This document shows positions 34,833 through 42,820 of a stretch of 64,000 nucleotides of DNA, one piece after another (position 1 is the first letter of the stretch; every line of letters starts with the position of its first letter). A program made the translations under genes and the position numbers. The DNA comes from Bacteroidota bacterium (lineage in GTDB: Bacteria > Bacteroidota > Bacteroidia > Bacteroidales > UBA4417): NCBI GenBank assembly GCA_022711175.1, contig JAKLFM010000009.1, positions 1 through 64,000 of the forward strand, read 5' to 3'. Below the pieces are notes generated by a model. The model had not been told where the DNA came from. It was given only the letters and a program-made list of their open reading frames with translations, and did not search any database.

Positions 34833-36254
34833 TTATTTCTTCAATGCTTCTTCCCGTTTCCTGATCAGGTCACCTATCTGCTCTGAAAGCAGGAATTTGG
34901 CCAGGATTTTCTTGTTTTCATCCAGTAGGTACATGACCGGGGTGCTGTGGATATCGTAGATATCGTGATAGTTGCCTTTAAGGCTCAGGTAGCCGTTTAC
35001 ATTGATCCATGGCATGTTGTTTTTACGTATGTATTCCTTCCATTTTACCATGGACGTGTCGCCGCTTACGCCGTATATTTCAACATCATATTTTTTATGG
35101 AATTCTTCGTAGAATTTCAGCACATTAGGCATTTCCTGTTTGCAATGGCCGCAAGTGCTTTCCCAAAAGAACAGCAGGGTATAACGTGCTTTCACCCCGT
35201 TAAGCGAATGCGGCTGATTAAGGGTGTCGAGCAGGATAAGATCGGGAGCCTGCCTTCCCAAAAGCAAGGGCTCCAGTTTATTAGCACGCTTCAGCACACG
35301 GTCCTTTACCTCGGGATAATACCATTCAACCTTGCCTGGTTCGAGGTAGTTCTTCACGATGTAAACAAAGAGCGCATCATGCCCCATGATTTCCGAAGTT
35401 TCGTACTTGAGCGACAGGTACCAACCAAGGTACTTTTGCGTTTCTCTGCTTCCCGATGCCATATCAAACAACAGATCAATAGCATGTTGCAGCGAGTCGG
35501 AAGTTGGAACAACAAGGTTTTTCAGGTAACGGTCGATGCGGGAAGTGAACACCGGTGTGTAGATGAGACGTGGATCACTGAAGTCGAAATTGTCGAAGAA
35601 GTGTTGCTTGTAAACCGGAAACAGTCTTGTGGAATCAGTGGTTCCATCAGGCCTTTTAAGGTATTGAGATATATCTGGTTCATTGTTCGCTTTCACAAAC
35701 TTAACCGATAACAAATCGGGATATTTACTGAACAACCCGCTCATATATCCTTTAACCTCTTTATCAATGCTTTCGATCTGCCGGTTGAGAGTGGCAGCAG
35801 AATCACTGCCGGGTTTGAGTTCCTTTAACCGTTTATTCAGCGGTTCAATTGCTTTCTGCTTCCCGGCAAGGTAGAGTATATAATCATTGAATACCTTGTT
35901 TTCGTCCGAGCCTTTTACTTTCATGGTGCCCGTTACATCGTTCGGGTCGCATTCCAGTTCAAATTGCTGAGAGCCGGCTACAAAGAAATCGAAGTACCTG
36001 TTCTTGTTTTGCCCTGCAATAATGTACATGCCTTCTTTTAACGGTTCGGCGCCTGAGAAAATATAAGCCCCCTGTTTCGAAAGGTAAGCGGTATCGTCGA
36101 GGTACTGTTTGTCGCCGAAATAATGAGCCATCAGCAGTGCCGTGTCGCTGCTGTTGTGGAGCCTCACGGTGATGCGGTAACCTTTAGGCCCGGCAATGGC
36201 CGCCACGGCAGTTATTATCGCTATAAGCAAAAGAATGTGTCGTAGTGGTTTCAT
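34833..36254 (-). CDS. TlpA-like thioredoxin-fold protein with DUF4369/DUF5106-type N-terminus
   Basis: A 473-residue exported protein (hydrophobic signal about residues 6-21). The first ~120 residues (YRITVRLHNSSDTALLMAHYF, MYIIAGQNKNRYFDFFV) match the DUF4369-type beta domain; the middle is helical and like DUF5106; the C-terminal ~140 residues are a thioredoxin fold (APDLILLDTLNQPHSL, FFWESTCGHCKQEMP, then STPVMYLLDENKKIL with the cis-Pro). The active site CGHC indicates a disulfide reductase or isomerase in the periplasm, of the type that Bacteroidota encode in many copies. Its substrate is unknown. It is followed on the same strand by nothing; upstream lies the membrane-protein gene 28 bases away. 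Confidence 0.85.
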   Translation of the reverse strand: MKPLRHILLLIAIITAVAAIAGPKGYRITVRLHNSSDTALLMAHYFGDKQYLDDTAYLSKQGAYIFSGAEPLKEGMYIIAGQNKNRYFDFFVAGSQQFELECDPNDVTGTMKVKGSDENKVFNDYILYLAGKQKAIEPLNKRLKELKPGSDSAATLNRQIESIDKEVKGYMSGLFSKYPDLLSVKFVKANNEPDISQYLKRPDGTTDSTRLFPVYKQHFFDNFDFSDPRLIYTPVFTSRIDRYLKNLVVPTSDSLQHAIDLLFDMASGSRETQKYLGWYLSLKYETSEIMGHDALFVYIVKNYLEPGKVEWYYPEVKDRVLKRANKLEPLLLGRQAPDLILLDTLNQPHSLNGVKARYTLLFFWESTCGHCKQEMPNVLKFYEEFHKKYDVEIYGVSGDTSMVKWKEYIRKNNMPWINVNGYLSLKGNYHDIYDIHSTPVMYLLDENKKILAKFLLSEQIGDLIRKREEALKK

Positions 36255-36281
36255 GTAGTTTTAAAGATGTTCTGCTATCAA

Positions 36282-38132
36282 TTAATAGACCAAAATGTCT
36301 TTTGTTTCATTCAGTCCGAACCATTGCTGATCCAGTGCAATCATATCCACCTGCAGCTGAAGTTTACCTTTAGTCCTTGGCACGGCTACTTTCATGTCCT
36401 GCGTAAGCGTATGAACGATATCAGTTTCAACCGGCGTTTGTATGTTATTCCATTCCAGTATGTTGTCGTCTTTTTTCCAGAAGTAAGACAGATATAGTTT
36501 GTTCTTCATCCCGGAGTGCAGAATTTCGGTGCCGGTATTGGTAATATGAACGGTTATCCAAGCCGTATCGAGGGCAGGATAATAGTTTTTGGAGTCAATG
36601 GCTATGCGCAGGTTTTTGGCGGTAAAATTCAGGTTGGTATTGGGATCATTTGTGTTCAGCGGGCGGTACATGCCCGGGTCGAGATGAAAATACCTGCTGT
36701 TGAGCCAGCTTTTATCTTTGATCTCCCATCGCCTGAAAAGGAAATCGCCGGCGCCGAGCTTGTCGATATTCTTCTGAAAAACAAGGTCTTCGTATGGTGC
36801 AATCGTCACGCTGTAGCCGCTTCCGCGGATGGAACTCAGCAGCAGCGTTTCGAGCGGGTACGACCAGTTGAATTGCGTATATCCGTGATCAATATTTTGA
36901 GGATCAGCATAAAACTTGCTTCCGCCCATCGGACGAGCGGCCGAAATCAGGTTTTCCATCTGTTCGGTGCGTTTCACAAACACCTGGCTGCCTTCATAAA
37001 TTACAAAAAGCCTGTAACCAATAAGCGCCGAAATAAGCAGTACCGAGATGTTTTTGATGCCAGGCCTGGGGTCTTTCGGAAAATTATAGATCAGCGGCAT
37101 AAATACAATCGGGACAAACGGAAACATCACCTGCTCCATATAGCGCGACGGCGACATGATATATGCCGAATTTACCAGGAACATGTAGGCTGCGAAGAAG
37201 CTATACACAACCAGCAGGCGGAACCATTCCTTCTGGCTTATCAGCATGAATGTGACAACTACCAGCGCAACCATGATTTCCCAGTAGTATTTCAGCATAA
37301 ACACGGCCATGGTTTTATGATATGCCGGATTAAGCAACTGCAGGTAGGTTGTATTATCCTTCAAATTGAACTGCCAGGCCAGTTTGCCTGTTTCGTATTC
37401 ACACATGGTAAAATACTTGTACACAACAACACCGGCAAAAACGATGGCAATCAGCATGTAGAGGTACAAAGACTTTTTGCTGTGTCGCCTTTCGGGCAAA
37501 TCATACAAAATGAGGAAGATAAAGAGCATGAATGCCAGCGGATGGCTCAGCAGAAGCAATATCTCGAGGATGATGAGGATGAATGTCACAAAAGGCCTGT
37601 CGAGATTCAGCCTCCAGAAGGCGTAAAAGGTAATGATGAGCGGCACGCCGTAATACAATTCGAACATCGGCGTGAAAAAACTATGCATGATGCCCACGGT
37701 TTGCGACAGAATAATCAGTAATCCCGAGCGCCTGTCGCGCATGCCATAATACACCAGCAGGAACAGCGTATAAAAGAATGCCACATGGCTTACCGAATAA
37801 AGCAGAAGCACATATTTGAGCGGGATGCCTGCCCAAACGCCTGCCAGCGGGAGTATTTGCGAGAAAGCCAGGACAATGCGCTGGCATTCGATCCAAAAGA
37901 ATTCGTTATTGATAAACTGGCTGACATAGAATCCCGAATCGGCGAAAATTCTTTCTTTATAAAGGTAAATGGAGAGGATAAACAACGAAAGCCACGCCAG
38001 GTGAGGTACAAGCCGGTTCACTGTGGCATACGGATACCTGGGCCGGCGCAGGAAGTTGCGAAACTGCCTGATTGAGCGGTAGGTGCCAAGCTCTACCGAA
38101 CTGCTTTGCAATGCCAGGTTCGCCGGTTTCAA
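36282..38132 (-). CDS. Polytopic membrane protein (GT-C-like) with C-terminal beta domain
   Basis: A 616-residue protein with about ten hydrophobic segments between residues 45 and 390 (for example LSLFILSIYLY, YVLLLYSVSHVAFFYTLFLL, FVTFILIILEILLLLSHPLAF, LLVVYSFFAAYMFLV) and a non-membrane C-terminus of about 220 residues. The overall layout and the first loop (FADSGFYVSQFINNEF) recall GT-C lipid-linked glycosyltransferases, but I see no sure catalytic motif. The last ~120 residues are Ig-like (TAWITVHITNTGTEILHSG). Its start overlaps the stop of the DUF1684 gene by four bases, so the two are translationally coupled. Confidence 0.65.
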   Translation of the reverse strand: MKPANLALQSSSVELGTYRSIRQFRNFLRRPRYPYATVNRLVPHLAWLSLFILSIYLYKERIFADSGFYVSQFINNEFFWIECQRIVLAFSQILPLAGVWAGIPLKYVLLLYSVSHVAFFYTLFLLVYYGMRDRRSGLLIILSQTVGIMHSFFTPMFELYYGVPLIITFYAFWRLNLDRPFVTFILIILEILLLLSHPLAFMLFIFLILYDLPERRHSKKSLYLYMLIAIVFAGVVVYKYFTMCEYETGKLAWQFNLKDNTTYLQLLNPAYHKTMAVFMLKYYWEIMVALVVVTFMLISQKEWFRLLVVYSFFAAYMFLVNSAYIMSPSRYMEQVMFPFVPIVFMPLIYNFPKDPRPGIKNISVLLISALIGYRLFVIYEGSQVFVKRTEQMENLISAARPMGGSKFYADPQNIDHGYTQFNWSYPLETLLLSSIRGSGYSVTIAPYEDLVFQKNIDKLGAGDFLFRRWEIKDKSWLNSRYFHLDPGMYRPLNTNDPNTNLNFTAKNLRIAIDSKNYYPALDTAWITVHITNTGTEILHSGMKNKLYLSYFWKKDDNILEWNNIQTPVETDIVHTLTQDMKVAVPRTKGKLQLQVDMIALDQQWFGLNETKDILVY

Positions 38133-38785
38133 TGCGTTGTTCCTTTTTTGTGAAACACTTTTTCGCCTGCCCGTACTTTCGTATCCAATTGATTGTTTTC
38201 GGGTGGAATAGGACAGGAATATTTATGGTTGTATGCACAGTATGGATTGTAGGCGCTGTTGAAATCAATTACCAGTGTGTCGCCGTCAGGAATACGGGCG
38301 TCGATAAACCGGCCTCCACCATAAGTTTTTTTGCCGTTGGTGAGGTCGTTAAACGGAATGAAAAGATAGTCGGCATACCCTGGTTTTTTTGTGAGTTCCA
38401 CATTCTGATATACTTCAAGTGTCCGGGTTTTGCCGTTCAGTTGAAAAACAGCTTCGCCGTAAAGCCTGTATTCGGGCAACCGGTCGGTGGTGGTTTTCAT
38501 TTTAAAGGTCATGGGATCATCTGAGCGCCTTAGTTCAGCTGTAACCCTGTATTTAGGCTTCGGCTGAAAGTATCTTAACCCTTTAAAGTCAGCTTTTTCC
38601 TCTTCTGCAATTGGCGACTTGTCAGAAGTGCGCATTTCATCATCTTTTTGTCTCCTTTCCTTCATTATACCTTCGGTAAACAAAGTACGATCTTTATCAT
38701 TCATGCCTTTTTGCGCAAACAATGACGATGTTACAGTTGTTGTTAGGAGGGCGAACACAAGGAGTAACCGAGCGAAACCGGGCAT
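38129..38785 (-). CDS. DUF1684 family exported protein
   Basis: A 218-residue protein with a signal peptide (residues 1-24, ending LFAQ) and the full DUF1684 signature: FIPFNDLTNGKKTYGGGRFID, then VIDFNSAYNPYCAYNHKYSCPIPPENNQL and AGEK near the end. The family is widespread, of unknown function, with conserved Asn, Tyr and Cys residues that could bind a small molecule. It is coupled to the downstream polytopic membrane protein through an ATGA overlap, which is an uncommon neighbour. Confidence 0.85.
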   Translation of the reverse strand: MPGFARLLLVFALLTTTVTSSLFAQKGMNDKDRTLFTEGIMKERRQKDDEMRTSDKSPIAEEEKADFKGLRYFQPKPKYRVTAELRRSDDPMTFKMKTTTDRLPEYRLYGEAVFQLNGKTRTLEVYQNVELTKKPGYADYLFIPFNDLTNGKKTYGGGRFIDARIPDGDTLVIDFNSAYNPYCAYNHKYSCPIPPENNQLDTKVRAGEKVFHKKGTTH

Positions 38786-38912
38786 ATACTGATGATAGGT
38801 TGTAATTGTGAGTGTTAACAGGTAAATTAAGGTGCGAATTTACCAAAAAAAGGGAGTTCGGGTTATCTCTTTATTTACAATGACTTATGAATGTGAGTAA
38901 GAGCATAATAAT

Positions 38913-39545
38913 ATGAAATTGAGTGAATTAAGAAAAGAATACAATAAATTGACTCTGCTAGAGGATGAACTTCCTGTGAATCCTTTCGATTTGTTCAGAG
39001 CATGGTTTGATGATTGTTTGGCGTACGGCGTGGCCGAACCAAATGCTATGGTGCTGGCTACAGCATCAGAAAAGCGGCCTTCGGCAAGAGTTGTGCTGCT
39101 GAAGGAATTGAATGACGAAGGTTTTGTGTTCTATACAAACTACGATAGCCGAAAGGGAAAGGAACTGGCTGAAAATAAGTATGCTGCGTTAACATTTTTC
39201 TGGCCCGAGCCTGAACGCCAGGTCAGGGTGGAAGGCGAAGTAAAGCTTGTAAGCAATGAAGTTTCAGAACTTTACTTTAATGAACGTCCCATCGAAAGCC
39301 GTGTAAGTGCTTCCGTTTCTCCACAAAGCCGGGTAGTTCCTTCGCGTGAGTACCTCGAAACCCTGCACCGTGAATTTTGCGAAACCCATCAGGATGGAGT
39401 TATTAGCAAACCTGGAAACTGGGGTGGTTTTGTTCTTGTTCCTGATTATATTGAGTTTTGGCAGGGAAGGCCAAACCGGTTGCACGACAGAATAGTATAT
39501 CAAAAAGTTGATGGCGGGTGGAAAACCTCCCGCTTAGCTCCCTGA
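38913..39545 (+). CDS. pdxH: Pyridoxamine 5'-phosphate oxidase
   Basis: A 210-residue FMN enzyme that oxidises pyridoxamine/pyridoxine phosphate to PLP, the cofactor used among others by the class V enzyme in this window. Diagnostic parts: NAMVLATASEKRPSARVVLLKEL, FYTNYDSRKGKELAEN, FFWPEPERQVRVEG, and the C-terminal FWQGRPNRLHDRIVYQK … WKTSRLAP. Length is normal. It is transcribed alone, divergent from the DUF1684 gene and followed by a repeat-bearing gap. Confidence 0.97.
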   Translation: MKLSELRKEYNKLTLLEDELPVNPFDLFRAWFDDCLAYGVAEPNAMVLATASEKRPSARVVLLKELNDEGFVFYTNYDSRKGKELAENKYAALTFFWPEPERQVRVEGEVKLVSNEVSELYFNERPIESRVSASVSPQSRVVPSREYLETLHREFCETHQDGVISKPGNWGGFVLVPDYIEFWQGRPNRLHDRIVYQKVDGGWKTSRLAP

Positions 39546-39579
39546 TTAGCAGATGATTTGTATTGGCACTGAATTTATC

Positions 39580-39636
39580 TGGCTTCCGGTTCCCGGTTCC
39601 TGATACAAACCCGGCAACCCGGAACCTGGCAACCGC
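39580..39636. repeat. GGTTCC-type inverted repeat between pdxH and DUF4301
   Basis: GGTTCCCGGTTCC (about 39587-39599) and GGCAACCCGGAACCTGG (about 39612-39628) are imperfect inverted copies. The element sits between the convergent pdxH and DUF4301 genes and might also act as a terminator, though no T tract is present. Confidence 0.5.
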
Positions 39637-39641
39637 TACTC

Positions 39642-41186
39642 TTACTGGTGCTCAGGCCTGAGTAAATCGTTAACGGTCTTTACCGGGTTAAAGGTACTGA
39701 CGGGTACTTCAACAAAAACGGTGATCCAATCGGCCATGGCGCCATTCCACAGTCCAGGCAGTTCCTGCGCTTTCAACGGCTTGCCGTCTTTTGACTTTAT
39801 TGAAATGAATCCTGTTGCAGGATCAATATATTTTCGCAGGTCGAAATTGTTGCCTTTGTAATCGCGAACGCCGCAAACCAGGTCAACGGGATTAAAGTGG
39901 GTTGACTGGTTGAGGATGGCTTTCTGAGCTTCATCATCCATGTTAATCTGCGATGATTCAACGATTTGCAGTGAGATTTCTCCATTTGGTTCTTTCACCC
40001 AGAAGGGCCCGCCTCCCGGTTCGCCTTCGTTTTTAACCATGCCGCATATGCGTATCGGGCGGTCGAGTTTGCGGTGCAGATATTCGATTTTATCTTCTTT
40101 ATGCCAGGCTGCAAAATCAGGGTCAACGGCAAAGCCAAGCTTGGTTTTAATAAACCGCAGAATGGTGCGGATATCTTCATCATCCGGCTTATCTTCCAGT
40201 ATTTCAATGAATTCAATTATTGAATCCTGCAAAGTAAAAAGATATCCTCCAAGCACTTTTTTATAGAGGAAAGTATCTTCCTTAAGGTGGTCGGGGACAA
40301 CATTATCAATATTCTTGATGAAAATAACCTCACTTTCGCGGTCGTTGAGGTTTTCGATCAGTGCACCGTGTCCGCCAGGCCTGAAAACAAGTTTGCCGTC
40401 GGCCTCGCGGAATGGTTTGTTGTTCATGTCAACAGCCAGCGTGTCGGTCGAGGATTTCTGTAGCGAAAAAGTAAGTTCATAGGTCACATCAAACAGCTCT
40501 TCGTATTTCTCTTTCACCCTGTTTATTTCATCGAGAAATTTATCGGCATGTTCGGGCGAGACCGTGAAATGGATGCCGGCACGTTTTTCCTTATCCTTGC
40601 AGTAGTTTGCCCCTTCAACAAGATGCTCTTCGATTGACATTCGCGGGTCGTCGGGATAGTTGTGGAACATCAGCACACCTTTGGGAAGGTTCGCATAGTT
40701 CAGACCTTTTTCGGTAAGCAAGTAATTGATGATGGGTTTGTAATCGTGGCGCGTAAGGCAATCGTCGAGGTCAAAATCGTCCTTACGCATGGCTTTTGAC
40801 AGCGCTTTGGCGAAAGCGAACTCCTTGATATGGTCGATGAACTGTTTAACAAGGGCAAGTTTTTTATCGGATTGAAGCTTGGCAAGGTCGTCGGCCGAAC
40901 CGGTGTAGATTTCGGCGAATTCAAAGAGATGCTTAAACATGCGGCTTGCAGCGCCCGAGGCAGGAACAAACTTCAGTATTTCGTATTTTTTTGAGTTGGA
41001 ATCGTAGAAATAGGAGAGCTTTTTGGCCTCTTTGGCGTTAAATGCCTTGATACCGTCGCCAACAATAGCAGGGCGGTCGAGATTTATAAATGGAAATCCT
41101 TTGATAAAATTATTGATCTGTGCTTCGGCAACCTTAGGGTCAACTCCGTGCGACTGTAATTGTTTAAGGTCTTCTTTGGTGAACAT
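39642..41186 (-). CDS. DUF4301 family protein
   Basis: A 514-residue cytoplasmic protein of the DUF4301 family, which is nearly confined to Bacteroidota. Typical stretches are MFTKEDLKQLQSHG at the start, INNFIKGFPFINLDRPA, KFVPASGAASRMFKHL, KGVLMFHNY, LVFRPGGHGALIENLN, and GGPFWVKEPNG. The SGAASR segment and RPGGHGAL loop recall nucleotidyltransferase folds, so a sugar-nucleotide-type reaction has been suggested for the family; this is not shown here. The start at MFTKED is preferred over ATG 41201 because a TATATTTG box at 41214-41221 would leave only a few leader bases for the latter. Confidence 0.85.
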   Translation of the reverse strand: MFTKEDLKQLQSHGVDPKVAEAQINNFIKGFPFINLDRPAIVGDGIKAFNAKEAKKLSYFYDSNSKKYEILKFVPASGAASRMFKHLFEFAEIYTGSADDLAKLQSDKKLALVKQFIDHIKEFAFAKALSKAMRKDDFDLDDCLTRHDYKPIINYLLTEKGLNYANLPKGVLMFHNYPDDPRMSIEEHLVEGANYCKDKEKRAGIHFTVSPEHADKFLDEINRVKEKYEELFDVTYELTFSLQKSSTDTLAVDMNNKPFREADGKLVFRPGGHGALIENLNDRESEVIFIKNIDNVVPDHLKEDTFLYKKVLGGYLFTLQDSIIEFIEILEDKPDDEDIRTILRFIKTKLGFAVDPDFAAWHKEDKIEYLHRKLDRPIRICGMVKNEGEPGGGPFWVKEPNGEISLQIVESSQINMDDEAQKAILNQSTHFNPVDLVCGVRDYKGNNFDLRKYIDPATGFISIKSKDGKPLKAQELPGLWNGAMADWITVFVEVPVSTFNPVKTVNDLLRPEHQ

Positions 41187-41213
41187 AGGAAAAAGGTTCA
41201 TTGGTTGGTAGGG

Positions 41214-41221
41214 CAAATATA
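41214..41221 (-). promoter_or_regulatory. Candidate -7 element of the DUF4301 gene
   Basis: TATATTTG on the minus strand, matching TAnnTTTG. A TTTG lies 15-16 bases upstream, shorter than the usual 19-21, so the -33 assignment is uncertain. Confidence 0.45.
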
Positions 41222-41292
41222 TGTGATGAAACAGTTCAAAAAAAGAAGCGGAGATAATTCACAGCCATTTTTTCTATAAATGGATTAAAGTT

Positions 41293-41322
41293 CTTGCTCG
41301 TTTGAAAAAAATAGTATCTTTG
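41293..41322 (+). promoter_or_regulatory. Promoter of the tRNA-Leu cluster
   Basis: TTG at 41294-41296 and TATCTTTG at 41315-41322 are 18 bases apart, close to the normal Bacteroidota spacing, and are followed by CACCC. Transcription would begin near 41329, just ahead of the tRNA-like remnant. Confidence 0.6.
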
Positions 41323-41332
41323 CACCCGCTTT

Positions 41333-41415
41333 GCCCAGGTGGTGATTCCGATCCCGATCCCGATAGCTATCGGGACTATCGGGACTATCGGGATGGCAGT
41401 CAAGCTGGCTTGGGT
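41333..41415 (+). pseudogene. tRNA-Leu-like remnant fused to a palindromic repeat
   Basis: GCCCAGGTGGTGA at 41333-41345 is identical to the first 13 bases of the tRNA-Leu(GAG) gene at 41453. After it the tRNA sequence is replaced by a palindromic repeat. CTTGGGT at 41409-41415 can pair with GCCCAGG at 41333-41339 (three G-U pairs), so the ends still form an acceptor-like stem, and the total length is 83 bases against 84 for the intact tRNA. No TTCRA T-loop or anticodon arm remains. Confidence 0.55.
41346..41394. repeat. CCCGATAGCTATCGGG palindromic repeat element
   Basis: The perfect 16-base palindrome CCCGATAGCTATCGGG (41359-41374) is flanked on the left by two further CCGATC words and on the right by two more copies of GGGACTATC. 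It folds into a long hairpin. Its form suggests a dispersed REP-like element, but only this copy is in the window. Confidence 0.75.
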
Positions 41416-41452
41416 TAAAGTAAATTACTCAGAATGCCGTTCTTTTTTTAAT

Positions 41453-41536
41453 GCCCAGGTGGTGAAATTGGTAGACACGCCAGCTTGAGGGGCTGGTGAC
41501 CTTAAGGTTGTGCAAGTTCGAGTCTTGTCCTGGGCA
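41453..41536 (+). tRNA. tRNA-Leu (anticodon GAG)
   Basis: An 84-base cloverleaf with a long variable arm (class II tRNA). The acceptor stem is GCCCAGG/CCTGGGC with discriminator A at 41536; the D arm contains GGTGAAATTGGTAGACAC; the anticodon stem is CCAGC/GCTGG around loop TTGAGGG, anticodon GAG; the variable arm pairs ACCTT/AAGGT; the T arm has TTCGAGT. CCA is not encoded. Reads CUC and CUU codons. Confidence 0.95.
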
Positions 41537-41553
41537 CAAAAAAATCATCATCC

Positions 41554-41637
41554 GCCCGGATGGTGAAATTGGTAGACACGCTGGTTTCAGGGACCAGTGG
41601 CTTTACGGCTGTGCAGGTTCGAGTCCTGTTCCGGGCA
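41554..41637 (+). tRNA. tRNA-Leu (anticodon CAG)
   Basis: An 84-base class II tRNA, 17 bases after the first. The acceptor stem is GCCCGGA/TCCGGGC with discriminator A at 41637; anticodon stem CTGGT/ACCAG around TTCAGGG, anticodon CAG; variable arm after the anticodon stem; T loop TTCGAGT. CCA is not encoded. Reads CUG codons. It is very similar to its neighbour, which suggests tandem duplication. Confidence 0.95.
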
Positions 41638-41642
41638 CTGGA

Positions 41643-41673
41643 AAAGGAGAGCTTCATCAGCTTTCCTTTTTTT
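41643..41673 (+). terminator. Terminator of the tRNA-Leu cluster
   Basis: AAAGGAGAGCT and AGCTTTCCTTT form an 11-bp stem with one G-U pair and loop TCATC, followed by T residues. It begins six bases after the second tRNA. Confidence 0.8.
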
Positions 41674-41887
41674 CTTCCGGGAATGATTTCATTCAAAAGA
41701 TCAGAACTAATTGTCTTTCAAAGCTGTATCTGAAAAAAACAGTTCAGTGATATTGAGCTATGCTTGCTTGGTGAGTATTCTCTTTTCAATTTTTTTTAAG
41801 GAATAATCCTGTTGTTCTTTTCTGGCCGTTTGCCGATATTTGTTATTCATAAATAATCGCGAAAATCTATCCGATAGAAAGAAACTG

Positions 41888-42778
41888 ATGCGAAAATTTG
41901 CGCTGTTCCTTATGACAATCGTAAGTATAAATCTTACTGCCCAGCCATACCAGGTGGGGAAGTTAAATCTGGGTTTGCACGACCCTGACCGTGGTAACAG
42001 ACGAATTCCGGTTGCGATTTGTTATCCTGCAATGGAAGCAGGCGAAAATGCTCCTATGGATACCGCAGCCGCTACCTTTCCCGTGATCTGTTTCGGACAT
42101 GGATTCGTTATGAACGTAAACTCTTATGGAAATATCTGTCAAGCGCTTGTCCCTGCCGGTTTTATTGTGGCTTTTCCAAAAACGGAAACAGGAATGGCAC
42201 CTTCACACACAGCATTGGCGAAGGATATTTCGTTCGTGATCAGATTTTTGCAAGAGCAGGGAAATTCTCCCGGCTCATTATTCCATCACCGGATTGCTGC
42301 GACAAATTGTGCGATGGGGCACAGTATGGGCGGAGGTGCGGCAGTGCTGGCCGCATCTTTCAATAAGGAAATACATTCAATCGTATTGCTCGCCCCGGCC
42401 GAAACCAGGACTTCAGCCATAGAAGCTGCCGGAAACGTCGTCGTTCCCGCGCTTGAGTTCAGCGGCGCCAATGATTGTATAACGCCTCCCTCGAAGCATC
42501 ATCTGCCGATATTCAATACATTGAAAAGCAGCGATAAGATATTCATCAGTATAACCGGCGGGAATCATTGTTATATGGCCGACGACAACCGGCTGTGCAA
42601 CCTGGGTGAAGCTTCGTGCAGCGGCGACACACAGATAAGCCGGGAAGAGCAGCAGGCCATCATTAACCGCTATCTGCTGCCCTGGCTGAAATACCACCTG
42701 AAAGGTGAAACACAAGCCTGGCAGGAAGCGGAGAAACAGCTTTTTTCTGATAAGGATATCACTTATCTCAAACCTTAA
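41888..42778 (+). CDS. Exported alpha/beta hydrolase (dienelactone-hydrolase/PETase-like clan)
   Basis: A 296-residue protein with a signal peptide (MRKFALFLMTIVSINLTAQ). The alpha/beta hydrolase triad can be placed: nucleophile Ser146 in GHSMGGG, Asp196 in FSGANDCITPP and His227 in GGNHCYM; FPVICFGHGF supplies the oxyanion-hole strand. Cys197, Cys228, Cys237 and Cys244 lie near the active site and may form disulfides, as in chlorophyllase/PETase-like enzymes. It is expected to be a periplasmic or surface ester hydrolase; the substrate is unknown. The ATG at 41888 gives the signal peptide. The gene stands alone and converges on the ABC operon. Confidence 0.8.
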   Translation: MRKFALFLMTIVSINLTAQPYQVGKLNLGLHDPDRGNRRIPVAICYPAMEAGENAPMDTAAATFPVICFGHGFVMNVNSYGNICQALVPAGFIVAFPKTETGMAPSHTALAKDISFVIRFLQEQGNSPGSLFHHRIAATNCAMGHSMGGGAAVLAASFNKEIHSIVLLAPAETRTSAIEAAGNVVVPALEFSGANDCITPPSKHHLPIFNTLKSSDKIFISITGGNHCYMADDNRLCNLGEASCSGDTQISREEQQAIINRYLLPWLKYHLKGETQAWQEAEKQLFSDKDITYLKP

Positions 42779-42820
42779 ATTGCCTTATCAACAATTTGCT
42801 AGTAAAATCAATCAGGAACG

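Noticed and set aside
36516-37721. A 401-codon open frame antisense to the polytopic membrane protein gene
   Set aside because: Its product is rich in His, Gln, Arg and Lys with no domain pattern, as expected for the complement of hydrophobic coding sequence; the minus-strand frame has clear membrane helices and neighbours with ATGA overlaps.
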